A stretch of 64,000 nt of DNA from Thermosipho africanus Ob7 (GTDB lineage Bacteria > Thermotogota > Thermotogae > Thermotogales > Fervidobacteriaceae), in the NCBI RefSeq assembly GCF_003351105.1, contig NZ_NKRG01000002.1:176825-240824 (forward strand). The letters run 5' to 3'. A program made the translations under genes and the position numbers. Below, one piece after another: positions 18,968 to 27,281 of the stretch. Each line of letters begins with the position of its first letter. Position 1 is the stretch's first letter. A model generated the notes under the pieces. It saw nothing but the letters and a program-made list of their open reading frames with translations. It was not told the origin of the DNA and did no database searches.

Positions 18968-19940
18968 AATACCACTTTTAGTTGGCCATTTTGGTGTAGG
19001 TAAAACCGATATAATTAGAGAAATCGCTCGTGAGAAAAACAGAGAATTAATTATTTTAGTTCTTTCACAAATGGAACCTGGAGATTTAATAGGACTACCC
19101 TCAAGGCAAGATGATAAAACAGTTTTTCTTGAACCTGATTGGTGGCCTAAAAATAATCAAACAATACTTTTCTTAGATGAAATCAATAGATCTCATAGAA
19201 GCATTAGGAACGCTATTATGCAGCTCTTGGTTGACAAAAGAATTCATAATCACATATTGCCAGAAGGCACTTGGATTGTAGCTTCTATGAATCCTCCTGA
19301 TGAAGAATATGACCAGGTAGATTTAATAACTGATCCTGCATTTTTGTCAAGATTCTTTATCCTTGAAATTACACCTGACCTTGAAGAATGGTTAAATTGG
19401 GCACAAAAAAACGATATTCCAAATGAAATAATAAAATTCATTGAAAAAAATCCTGAATTTTTATATTCTCCAAATCATATATCACTAAAGACAACCATAA
19501 AACCAAGCCCAAGAAGCTGGCATAAGCTTGGAAATGTATTCAAAAAACTTTCCGATGAGGAGAAAAAAATTTTTGGATATCAACTTGCCTCTGGAATACT
19601 CGGGCCAGAAGCAGCAAAAATATTTACGGAAAACCTCTTCTTAAATATTCCTACCGCAAATCAATTGCTATTAGAAGGAGTTATTCCAGACAAATTAGAA
19701 CTACATGAAGCTAATTCAATAATTCTAAGAATAATTGACTTTTTTTCAAATCTTGATGAAGAAAATGCAAAAAAATTACATGAAAAAGCAGAAATAATTG
19801 CAGAAAATTTAATCAAATTTTCAAATTCTGTTCCAAAAGACAGCTTTTTCAGCCTAGTTAGATTACTAAGTGAGCTTTCAAATGAGAATGGTTATAAAGG
19901 AAAGTTGTGTGATAAAATACTTGAAAAAATATCATATTAA
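18915..19940 (+). CDS. MoxR-family AAA+ ATPase
   Basis: The start is set at TTG 18915, 6 bases after GGGAGGTG (341 residues); a GTG at 18906 lies inside that ribosome site. Walker A is GHFGVGKTD, Walker B TILFLDEINRSH, sensor 1 lies in TWIVASMNPP, and an arginine finger region in DPAFLSRFF. MoxR ATPases act as chaperones that insert metals or activate partner proteins, usually next to a von Willebrand A-domain gene. No such partner is adjacent here, so the client is unknown. It ends the panB-scpB transcription unit at a shared terminator. Confidence 0.85.
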   Translation: MTLLEAKTLARKIMESGEIPLLVGHFGVGKTDIIREIAREKNRELIILVLSQMEPGDLIGLPSRQDDKTVFLEPDWWPKNNQTILFLDEINRSHRSIRNAIMQLLVDKRIHNHILPEGTWIVASMNPPDEEYDQVDLITDPAFLSRFFILEITPDLEEWLNWAQKNDIPNEIIKFIEKNPEFLYSPNHISLKTTIKPSPRSWHKLGNVFKKLSDEEKKIFGYQLASGILGPEAAKIFTENLFLNIPTANQLLLEGVIPDKLELHEANSIILRIIDFFSNLDEENAKKLHEKAEIIAENLIKFSNSVPKDSFFSLVRLLSELSNENGYKGKLCDKILEKISY

Positions 19941-19943
19941 AAA

Positions 19944-19969
19944 AACTCCCTTCAACACTGAAGGGAGTT
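19944..19969. terminator. Bidirectional terminator between MoxR gene and fliY
   Basis: An 11-bp stem (19944-19954 with 19959-19969), loop ACAC, between converging genes. The right arm includes part of the fliY stop codon. A-rich left and T-containing right flanks allow use by both strands. Confidence 0.85.
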
Positions 19970-21068
19970 ATTCTAGTGTATAAAATCTCTCCTGAGGTGT
20001 TACAATTTCCGTAATCCTTACTCCAAAATTTTCATCAATTACTACAACTTCGCCACGGGCAATTAGTTTACCATTTACAATAATATCAACTGGCTCTCCA
20101 GTAAGCTTATCCAATTCAATTAGAGAACCTACTGATAATTCCATAACTTGCTTTAAAGTAAGTTTTGTCTTTCCAAGCTCAACTACAACATTAAGTGGAA
20201 TATCAAGAAGTGCCTGTATTCTATCAGGTATTTCTCCTGTTGATTTTACAGTTCCGCCACTTTCAAAAGATTGAAATTGCACTGGAGATACCGAAACAGG
20301 ATTTTTCTCTACATTTTTTGTAGTTGTAGCAGAATGCTCGGCATAATTTTGAGTAGAAACAGGTGAAGAAGTTCCTGCTGCACTCGATTCTACCTTTTCT
20401 TGTTTTTCGCTTTCAAAAATCATACTATACAATTTTTTAACAAACTCTGGAGGCATTGCTAAAAAGAAATCAGCTGGCTCTAAACCTTCTATTACAAGCT
20501 TAAAATTAACCTTCGCTACAACCGCATCATCACTAGTTGCAATAGGTGGGAAATTAACGTTGTCACCATCAAAATCAATCAATTCAACAGTTGGTGGAGT
20601 AATATCCACAGGCTTTTTTAACATGTCAGAAAGGGAAGTTGCTGCAGCTCCCATCATCTGATTCATAGCTTCTGAGACAGCACTTAATGAGATTTCATCA
20701 ACTTCTTCATTTTCAACTTCTCCCGTTCCACCCATCATTATGTTAGCTATTTGTGCAACCAACATTTGCGGAATAATAAGAGCATTTAGACCCTCTATTG
20801 CACCTTTAAAATGTATGGAAACTACTGCATTTTTTCCTGTAACTTCTTTTTTTATTTCTGAAATTTTTTTCAAATCAACTGTGGGAACAGTAATATCAAC
20901 TTTCCTCCCAAGCAAAGTTGAAAGCGCAGTAGTTCCACTCCCCATTATAATATTCCCTATTTCACCAAACATATCTTTTTCTATCTCAGTTAAATCTTCA
21001 TCTTCATTTAATTGATTAAGTAATGAATCTAATTCCTCCTGGGATAAAAATTGTTCATCACCCATCAT
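19968..21068 (-). CDS. fliY: Flagellar motor switch phosphatase FliY (CheC-FliN fusion)
   Basis: A 366-residue protein. Residues 1-15 (MGDEQFLSQEELDSLL) resemble the CheY-P-binding peptide of FliM. A CheC-type phosphatase domain follows with both active-site copies of D/S-x3-E-x2-N intact: DMFGEIGN and SAVSEAMN. After a linker (about 220-280, rich in Ser and Val) comes a FliN/SpoA domain (LNVVVELGKTKLTLKQVMEL). FliY forms part of the C-ring and dephosphorylates CheY-P. It is the last gene of the flagellar operon, with ATG overlapping the fliM stop. Confidence 0.93.
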   Translation of the reverse strand: MMGDEQFLSQEELDSLLNQLNEDEDLTEIEKDMFGEIGNIIMGSGTTALSTLLGRKVDITVPTVDLKKISEIKKEVTGKNAVVSIHFKGAIEGLNALIIPQMLVAQIANIMMGGTGEVENEEVDEISLSAVSEAMNQMMGAAATSLSDMLKKPVDITPPTVELIDFDGDNVNFPPIATSDDAVVAKVNFKLVIEGLEPADFFLAMPPEFVKKLYSMIFESEKQEKVESSAAGTSSPVSTQNYAEHSATTTKNVEKNPVSVSPVQFQSFESGGTVKSTGEIPDRIQALLDIPLNVVVELGKTKLTLKQVMELSVGSLIELDKLTGEPVDIIVNGKLIARGEVVVIDENFGVRITEIVTPQERFYTLE

Positions 21069-22054
21069 TTTATCTCCTCCTCATCGAGAACCTCAACAAT
21101 CTTTACCGCATATTTTCCTTTAAATACTCCTGGGACACCTAAAAATTTATCTTTACCATTTAATTTAATTTTTAAAGGATCTTCTTTAAAAGTATCTAAT
21201 CTTATAACATCTCCAACCTCTAAGTTCAGTATATCCCAGAGTGTTAAATTAGTCTCACCAACAGCTACCGAAAGTTCAACAATTGTTCTTGCTAAATTTT
21301 CACGTAATGCTTTCATGTCTTCTTCAGAAACTATTTTTTGCTTGGTCTTAAACCAACTTTGAGTAGTTAATTTTTCACCAATAGGTTCAATCAAAGATGA
21401 TGGCCAACAAATATTAATATATCCCTCAATATTTTCTATTTTTAACAACAATGTAATTACAAGAACCATTTCATTTGAAGCAACAATTTGAACAAATTGT
21501 GGATTTGTTTCAATTGCTTCAATAACTGGTGTAAAAGAATAAACGGTACTCCATGCTTGTGCCAAGTTAGTTAAAATATTTACTACTTCTTTTCTCATTA
21601 CTTCAATTTCAGTATCTGTTGGAGGCCTGTTAATTTCCACATTCATACCAGGTCCTCCCAGCAATATTTCTAATACCCCAAAAAATATTTCTAAATCTAT
21701 ATCCAAAATTGCACTTCCAACAAATTCTTTGGCAGAAAAAACTGCTATATATGAAGGATTGCGAATTGACTTTACAAATTCATCATAAGTCATCTGATCA
21801 AGACCGACCAAATCAACTGCTACAAAGCTACGAAGACGCCCTGAAAAATAAGTTGAAAGGCTCCTTGCAAAATTTTCATGGAGCATTTGTAAAGTTCTCT
21901 CTTGCTCCTTTGAAAATTTTCTAGGCCTTAAAAAATCATATGTTCTTACTTTTTTTTCTTCCTCTTCTTTTTTTACTTCTTCAATTGATACTTCCCCTTG
22001 ATTAACCGCTTGCAGTAATCGATCTATTTCTTCTTGGCTCAAAACATCAGACAT
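21065..22054 (-). CDS. fliM: Flagellar motor switch protein FliM
   Basis: A 329-residue switch protein. The N-terminal CheY-P-binding peptide is VLSQEEIDRLLQAV. The middle CheC-like domain includes TYDEFVKSIRNPSYIAVF and lacks phosphatase motifs, as expected. The C-terminal SpoA domain (VGETNLTLWDILNLEVGDVIRLD) joins FliN/FliY in the C-ring. Length is standard. It lies between fliL and fliY in the usual order. Confidence 0.95.
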   Translation of the reverse strand: MSDVLSQEEIDRLLQAVNQGEVSIEEVKKEEEEKKVRTYDFLRPRKFSKEQERTLQMLHENFARSLSTYFSGRLRSFVAVDLVGLDQMTYDEFVKSIRNPSYIAVFSAKEFVGSAILDIDLEIFFGVLEILLGGPGMNVEINRPPTDTEIEVMRKEVVNILTNLAQAWSTVYSFTPVIEAIETNPQFVQIVASNEMVLVITLLLKIENIEGYINICWPSSLIEPIGEKLTTQSWFKTKQKIVSEEDMKALRENLARTIVELSVAVGETNLTLWDILNLEVGDVIRLDTFKEDPLKIKLNGKDKFLGVPGVFKGKYAVKIVEVLDEEEIK

Positions 22055-22067
22055 TTTATCACCTCAA

Positions 22068-22592
22068 TTATTGAACGGAACTAACGGCCTTTATATACAA
22101 ATATACATCAATTACCCCTTCCTTTTCTTTTTCACCAACAAAGCCGGTAATTTCGTTAACAGCGTTTTTAATTTGCTTTTTTAAAAGTTCAATCCCAGCT
22201 GGAGTATTTATCTCTGTTCTTTCTTTACTCAAAAATATCAACATTAATGCATCCATAATTTCATCATTTTTTTCAGCAATTAAACTTCTACATTGGTCGC
22301 TTCCAACTTTAAAAGATAAAGAATCTATTACAGCAACCTCTTTACCACCTTTTAACATAAATGTCTGATAGGTTCCTGGTTGAATAACTACTGCTTTTAT
22401 TGGAACTGCTGTCGTAGTGGTCGTAGTAGTTGTTTTCTCAGTTTGGACTTGAGTATTATTACCCAAAAACATTACCACTGCAACACTAACAACTAATGAA
22501 ATCACAAGCGGTATCAAAATAGGTCCTAATAACCCCATTATTCCTTTCTTTTTTTTAGGTTGTTGTCCTTCTTGGATTTCTTCTTCTGGCAT
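22068..22592 (-). CDS. fliL: Flagellar basal body-associated protein FliL
   Basis: A 174-residue single-pass inner-membrane protein. A cytoplasmic lysine-rich start (QQPKKKKG) is followed by one transmembrane helix (GPILIPLVISLVVSVAVVMFL, about 23-43), a threonine-rich linker and the periplasmic FliL domain (YQTFMLKGGKEVAVIDSLSFKV). It supports stator function and torque. Position between motB and fliM agrees. Confidence 0.93.
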   Translation of the reverse strand: MPEEEIQEGQQPKKKKGIMGLLGPILIPLVISLVVSVAVVMFLGNNTQVQTEKTTTTTTTTAVPIKAVVIQPGTYQTFMLKGGKEVAVIDSLSFKVGSDQCRSLIAEKNDEIMDALMLIFLSKERTEINTPAGIELLKKQIKNAVNEITGFVGEKEKEGVIDVYLYIKAVSSVQ

Positions 22593-22603
22593 TAAAATCC
22601 CTC

Positions 22604-23470
22604 CTATTTTGCAAGTTCACGTTTAATTAAAATATCAATTCTTCTATACTTCTCTCTTAATTGTCTTATCTTATTATCTGTTTCTTCAGTTTTTTGTGCT
22701 ACAAAATTATTCCATTCTTCTCTTGTTATTTCACCAGCAACTAATTTTTTTCTCATCTCTTCAAGTTCAAATTCGTACAAATTTCTTAATGCTTTTATTT
22801 CCTTTTGAATTTCAATATCTCCCTTTCCAATTGGCAAAAATCTTTCAGCTGCATAATAGTAATCTGGGTCGAATCTTCCCAATTGTATATCTGCAATTCT
22901 TTCAAGAGTTCTCTTTTGCTTTAGTTCTGTAGTAAAAAAGTAAACAACACTTGATGCTCTTGCGGAACTTAAATGCCAGTTTGATTGGTAAATAGAATTT
23001 TCTGGTACAGGAATTTCATTAGCGTATCCATATATTTCTAAAACATTTGTTGTATGTTCAATAATTACTGCTCCTAATTTTTCTAATAATTTTTTTGCTT
23101 CGGCAGTTAAACGCGCACTACCGGGATTAAATATATCCAAATCGCTAATTGTAATTAACGTACCTTCGTCTCTTTCCTCTACTGTTACTTTTCCTTTATA
23201 CTCTTCTGAAATTTTCAATATCTCCTGATATACACCCGGATTTTGCGATATCAAAGGCTCAGTCTGCAAAGATTTTCCTCCTGTAAGAACACTTGGTGGA
23301 TTACCATTTAACGCCGATGTTAATCCAACTGCAACCTGTTGAAATTTTCCTGGACTAATACTTGACATTGCAAATAGCAAAACAAAAAATGTTAGTAAAA
23401 GGGTCACCATATCTCCGTATGTTGTCATCCAAAGCGGAGCACCCTTTGGGCATTCTTGTTTTTTAGCCAT
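22604..23470 (-). CDS. motB: Flagellar motor stator protein MotB
   Basis: A 288-residue stator protein. The single transmembrane helix follows GAPLWMTTYGD and carries the proton- or sodium-carrying Asp20. The periplasmic OmpA-type domain (about 100-200: LDIFNPGSARLTAEAKKLLEKLG; WHLSSARASSVVYFF) binds murein. About 60 residues of charged, coiled-coil-like C-terminal extension follow (LYEFELEEMRKKLV...). The ion used cannot be told from sequence alone. It follows motA by 2 bases. Confidence 0.94.
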   Translation of the reverse strand: MAKKQECPKGAPLWMTTYGDMVTLLLTFFVLLFAMSSISPGKFQQVAVGLTSALNGNPPSVLTGGKSLQTEPLISQNPGVYQEILKISEEYKGKVTVEERDEGTLITISDLDIFNPGSARLTAEAKKLLEKLGAVIIEHTTNVLEIYGYANEIPVPENSIYQSNWHLSSARASSVVYFFTTELKQKRTLERIADIQLGRFDPDYYYAAERFLPIGKGDIEIQKEIKALRNLYEFELEEMRKKLVAGEITREEWNNFVAQKTEETDNKIRQLREKYRRIDILIKRELAK

Positions 23471-23472
23471 TA

Positions 23473-24261
23473 TTATGCGCCCGCCTCCTGAGTAGCTGCT
23501 TCATACTGAGCTTTTACAGCATCTGGTAAGAAGGACTTTAATTTTTCCTCCAATATTCTTGGGTTTTCACCAGCTTGAATTGACAAAATTCCTTCTAAAA
23601 TCATCGTTTTTTCCATTTCAAAACTTATTACCCTTTTTGCAATTTTTTCTGCTATAGGAAGAGCCATAGCATTTGCCATTATAGAACCATACAATGTAGT
23701 AATTAATGCAACTGCCATTGAAGGACCTAACGAGTTAGGATCATTAAGGCTCTTAAGCATTTGTATCAACCCTATCAAAGTTCCTATCATTCCAAACGCA
23801 GGAGCATATGCTCCAATTGCTTCAAATAATCCCTTCTTCAAATTCATTTCATTACTAGCAACTTCAACTTCTATTTCAAGCATTGATTTTAAAACTTCAG
23901 GTTCTGTACCATCAACTAAAAGTTGAAGACCTTTTTTCATAAATGGATCATCGAGTTGCTCTATATTTTCTTCAAGTGATAAGAGACCTTCCCTTCTTGC
24001 TTTTTCTGACAAAGATACTAACGTTTTTAACAAATTTACATAATCGGTTTTTGGTTCTCTCAAAGCTTCAAGTGCTATCTGAACAATTTTAAAACCAATA
24101 TCTTTCGGATTTGCTGCAATTGCAGCACCAATAGAACCACCAATAACTATAACAATGGATGGAATATTAATAAACGCGGCAAAATCTCCACCACCAGAAA
24201 CAATTCCAAAGACAACCATAGCAAAAGCTATACCAATACCACCAATTAATGCTATATCCAT
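23473..24261 (-). CDS. motA: Flagellar motor stator protein MotA
   Basis: A 262-residue stator with four predicted membrane helices. The first pair lies in the first 55 residues (IALIGGIGIAFAMVVFGIV, then VIVIGGSIGAAIAANP). The cytoplasmic loop with charged residues spans about 60-150. The last helix pair is near IGTLIGLIQMLKSLNDP and AVALITTLYGSIMANAM. It forms the ion channel with MotB. The ATG overlaps the flbD stop (TAATG). Confidence 0.95.
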   Translation of the reverse strand: MDIALIGGIGIAFAMVVFGIVSGGGDFAAFINIPSIVIVIGGSIGAAIAANPKDIGFKIVQIALEALREPKTDYVNLLKTLVSLSEKARREGLLSLEENIEQLDDPFMKKGLQLLVDGTEPEVLKSMLEIEVEVASNEMNLKKGLFEAIGAYAPAFGMIGTLIGLIQMLKSLNDPNSLGPSMAVALITTLYGSIMANAMALPIAEKIAKRVISFEMEKTMILEGILSIQAGENPRILEEKLKSFLPDAVKAQYEAATQEAGA

Positions 24262-24482
24262 TAATCATCACCGTCCTTAAATAAAGGAGGAATATTCAAA
24301 ATCTTCTTTTTATATTCAATAATTCTTTCTATAACTGTCTTAGCATCTTCTGAAACTATATATTTTTTTCCGTTGTACAAAGTTATTGTAGTGTCAGGAA
24401 GCTCTTCTACTTTTTCGATATAATCTGCATTTAAATAAAATTGCTGTCCTGATAATGAAGTAAGTAAAATTATAAAAATCAC
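24261..24482 (-). CDS. flbD: Flagellar protein FlbD
   Basis: A small protein of up to 73 residues with the FlbD pattern GQQFYLNADYIEKVEELPDT followed by ITLYNGKKYIVSE. It lies between flgE and motA, its usual place; the exact function of the family is unclear. The start is unsettled: the only standard start, GTG at 24482, overlaps the sole Shine-Dalgarno-like sequence (GAGGAG). Family alignment by eye (M-I-x-L-T) suggests an ATA at 24473, eight bases after it. Confidence 0.85.
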   Translation of the reverse strand: MIFIILLTSLSGQQFYLNADYIEKVEELPDTTITLYNGKKYIVSEDAKTVIERIIEYKKKILNIPPLFKDGDD

Positions 24483-24492
24483 TCCTCAATTA

Positions 24493-26607
24493 TTATCGTC
24501 TCAAATTAACAACTTCTTGAAGAATTTGGTCAGCAGTTGTTACAACTCTAGCATTTGCCTGAAAACCTCTCTGTGCAATAATTAATTTTGTAAATTCTTC
24601 TGATAAATCTACATTTGACATCTCTAATGCACCTGATATTAGAGAACCAGAACCACCAAAACCTGGTTGTCTAATTATTGCTCCTCCACTGTTTGCACTT
24701 TCTGTATATAATGAATTCCCAGCTTCCAATAAACCAGCAGGATTATTAAATATAGCAAGTGCTACTTTTCCTAGCTTATCAGTAAGCCCATTACTAAATG
24801 TTCCAATTATATCTCCATTTTCAGCTATTGAGAAAGATTCTAGAGTTCCTTGAGCATTACCATTTTGTTCTGTAACATAAGCATCAGAAGTTGCTGCAAA
24901 TTGAGTTATTCCAGTCAAATTTAACTTTATCTTTACTTCTCCATCTCCATTTTCACCGGCATCAAATTTTATAGCATCTATTGATTCACCTCTATTTACC
25001 TTGCCAGTAGAAGGATCGAAAGCATAAATGCCAGTAAATCTTCCGCTTTCATCAAATGTCATAACACCAGCTGTTCCACTAGTAATTTCTTGACCTGTTT
25101 CATAATTAGAAAGATATTTAATATTTTCCCCACTTGCGTTTCTTACTCTAAAAGCCCAAGCATTTTTGAAAGTGTCTGTACCGTCATAGTAATTTGCTGA
25201 AAGTTTTACAAAATCTATATACAAAGTATAGGCATTTCCTAATGTATCATAAACTTGCACTGAAGTTGTGTAAAATGGAGAATTAAATTCAGAAACTGCA
25301 AAATTTGTTGGATTATCTGCCTCATAAAATCTAGGTTCACCACTACCAGGTACTACTACACTATTAACAGTATCTTCTCTTACTACTTCTATTGTATACG
25401 TTCCACTTGGATTAAAAACTCCTGATAAACTATATGAAGTTCCATTTGTTATATTATTTAAGCTATACTCTCCCACTAAATTACCATTTCCGTCTCTTAC
25501 AAATACTTTTATAGGTGAAGAGGTAGTTGTTCCATTATATGTAAAGTCTATCTGATTTGCTGCAACACTAGTTGGAGTTTCCGTTGATAATACATACCCA
25601 GGAGTTTGCAAGTCAACAACATCGTTTGCTATTTCTACGATATAATTTCCACCATTAACAATTTTTTCAGATGAAATTGTTGCATTACCACTTGAAACAC
25701 TCGAAGTTTGAACATCCAAAATACTTCCGTTTGAATCTTTTATAATAAACGTATAATTTCCATCATCTTGTTGAATATTGTTCAAAGTTAAGCTTCCATC
25801 AGTCGTTGCTGTTGCAGAAAGTGATTGCTTTATCGCTCCAGATTGAACTACATTTCCAAATTTATCAAATTTAATATAAATTTCTCCATCAACAGAATCA
25901 TCACTTCCACTATAAACCTTTGCTCTATAAATCTGGTAATCTGAGAATGGTTCTTGCAATGCCCCACTTTCACGGTCAAAAAGTATTTTTACATCTACAG
26001 AATTTCCTCCATAACCAGAAAGTGTCATAACTGTTTTGCTAGGCCCAACTCTTGCATCAAGATTATTAGCAACAGTCATATAAGATGTTTTTTTAGCAGC
26101 CATTGAAAGACCTGCAGAAATTTGAATATCTGATATTGGCTTATTAGTATCAACAAATCTCTTTCCTGATTCTGGATCCGGTTCTGCAACCCATCCTTGT
26201 AATTTAAGTCCTGAAGATGCTTGTACCAATGTACCATTTACATCCAAATCAAAATTACCAGCTCTTGTATAATATATCTTTCCTGAACCATCTTTTAAAA
26301 TGAAAAAGCCATCTCCTTGAATTGCTAAATCTGTTTTCTTTCCAGTATTTTGAAAACTTCCTTGTGACATGATTTTATCAATAGATGCTACCTTAACACC
26401 ATAACCAATTTGCTTTGGATTTGTACCTCCTGTTAATTCTGTGGCTCTTTTAGATAATTCTAATACTTGGGAAAAGGTCGTTGCATAAGTAACCCTAGAA
26501 GCTTTAAAGCCAATTGTACTAACATTTGCAATGTTATTTCCAACAACATCAATTGCTTGTTGAAATCCTTGCAATCCTGTAACACCACTATAAATTGACC
26601 TAATCAT
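24493..26607 (-). CDS. flgE: Flagellar hook protein FlgE, enlarged
   Basis: A 704-residue hook protein. The N terminus MIRSIYSGVTGLQGFQQAIDVVGNNIANVSTIGFK and C terminus (EMSNVDLSEEFTKLIIAQRGFQANARVVTTADQIL) are the canonical axial-protein helices; these ends are described here in part only. The family is usually 400-450 residues. The extra length includes two tandem Ig-like sections about 81 residues apart (FIIKDSNGSILDVQ near 287 and VFVRDGNGNLVGEY near 368; NYIVEI near 321 and TYTIEV near 403). The hook is exported and joins motor to filament. It follows flgD by 5 bases. Confidence 0.93.
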   Translation of the reverse strand: MIRSIYSGVTGLQGFQQAIDVVGNNIANVSTIGFKASRVTYATTFSQVLELSKRATELTGGTNPKQIGYGVKVASIDKIMSQGSFQNTGKKTDLAIQGDGFFILKDGSGKIYYTRAGNFDLDVNGTLVQASSGLKLQGWVAEPDPESGKRFVDTNKPISDIQISAGLSMAAKKTSYMTVANNLDARVGPSKTVMTLSGYGGNSVDVKILFDRESGALQEPFSDYQIYRAKVYSGSDDSVDGEIYIKFDKFGNVVQSGAIKQSLSATATTDGSLTLNNIQQDDGNYTFIIKDSNGSILDVQTSSVSSGNATISSEKIVNGGNYIVEIANDVVDLQTPGYVLSTETPTSVAANQIDFTYNGTTTSSPIKVFVRDGNGNLVGEYSLNNITNGTSYSLSGVFNPSGTYTIEVVREDTVNSVVVPGSGEPRFYEADNPTNFAVSEFNSPFYTTSVQVYDTLGNAYTLYIDFVKLSANYYDGTDTFKNAWAFRVRNASGENIKYLSNYETGQEITSGTAGVMTFDESGRFTGIYAFDPSTGKVNRGESIDAIKFDAGENGDGEVKIKLNLTGITQFAATSDAYVTEQNGNAQGTLESFSIAENGDIIGTFSNGLTDKLGKVALAIFNNPAGLLEAGNSLYTESANSGGAIIRQPGFGGSGSLISGALEMSNVDLSEEFTKLIIAQRGFQANARVVTTADQILQEVVNLRR

Positions 26608-26612
26608 CTATT

Positions 26613-27281
26613 TCACCCCTCTTGCGAAATTTCTATTATTGAACTTATAGGATACAAATTTCCATTTACTAGAACATAAACATCATTATCCCTAAATTGT
26701 ACTGCTTCCACTTTTCCTCCATCCATAGCAGAAATTTCCTCTAAATTTCCATCAGGTTGTACTGAATAAAGATTGAAAGTATATTTCCCATCAGGAAGCA
26801 TCACACCATCATCGCTTCTACCATCCCAAAGAAAAGTCTGCATTCCTTCACTCAAATTACCCAAATCTTCTTGACGAACCAATTTTCCATTCTCATCGTA
26901 AATTTTTAAAATAACATGCGATGGAGACTCTAATTTGAAAACTTGAGTCGATGTTGTCCCGTTTGATAGCTCTAACACATTAGATTTTACAACTGCATAC
27001 TTTCCAACCATGGAAGAAGCTTGAGCTCTATACAATGAAGCAGAACTTTCAACAAACTTCTGTACAGACTCGCTCATATTAGTAATCTGTTCTAATGTGG
27101 ATAGCTGTGTCATTTGGGCAATAAATTCTCTGTCTTTCAATGGTTCTAATGGATCTTGATTTTTTAATTGAGTTACTAAAAGTTCCAAAAAAGCTTCTTT
27201 GTCTAATTCCTTTTTTATTTCTTGTTTTTTTGAATTTGTACTCAAATTGTATATATTATCCATCGAAACCCAATTCATCAT
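26613..27281 (-). CDS. flgD: Flagellar hook assembly (cap) protein FlgD
   Basis: A 222-residue hook cap. The N-terminal FlgD motif is FLELLVTQLKNQDPLEPLKDREFIAQ (partly cited) followed by LSTLEQITNMSESV. The FlgD Ig-like domain lies near 125-190 (ILKIYDENGKLVRQEDLG, WDGRSDDGVMLPDGKYTF). It directs polymerisation of the hook subunit. The start overlaps the fliK 3' end by 26 bases; ATGs at 27281, 27278 and 27263 are all possible. Confidence 0.94.
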   Translation of the reverse strand: MMNWVSMDNIYNLSTNSKKQEIKKELDKEAFLELLVTQLKNQDPLEPLKDREFIAQMTQLSTLEQITNMSESVQKFVESSASLYRAQASSMVGKYAVVKSNVLELSNGTTSTQVFKLESPSHVILKIYDENGKLVRQEDLGNLSEGMQTFLWDGRSDDGVMLPDGKYTFNLYSVQPDGNLEEISAMDGGKVEAVQFRDNDVYVLVNGNLYPISSIIEISQEG

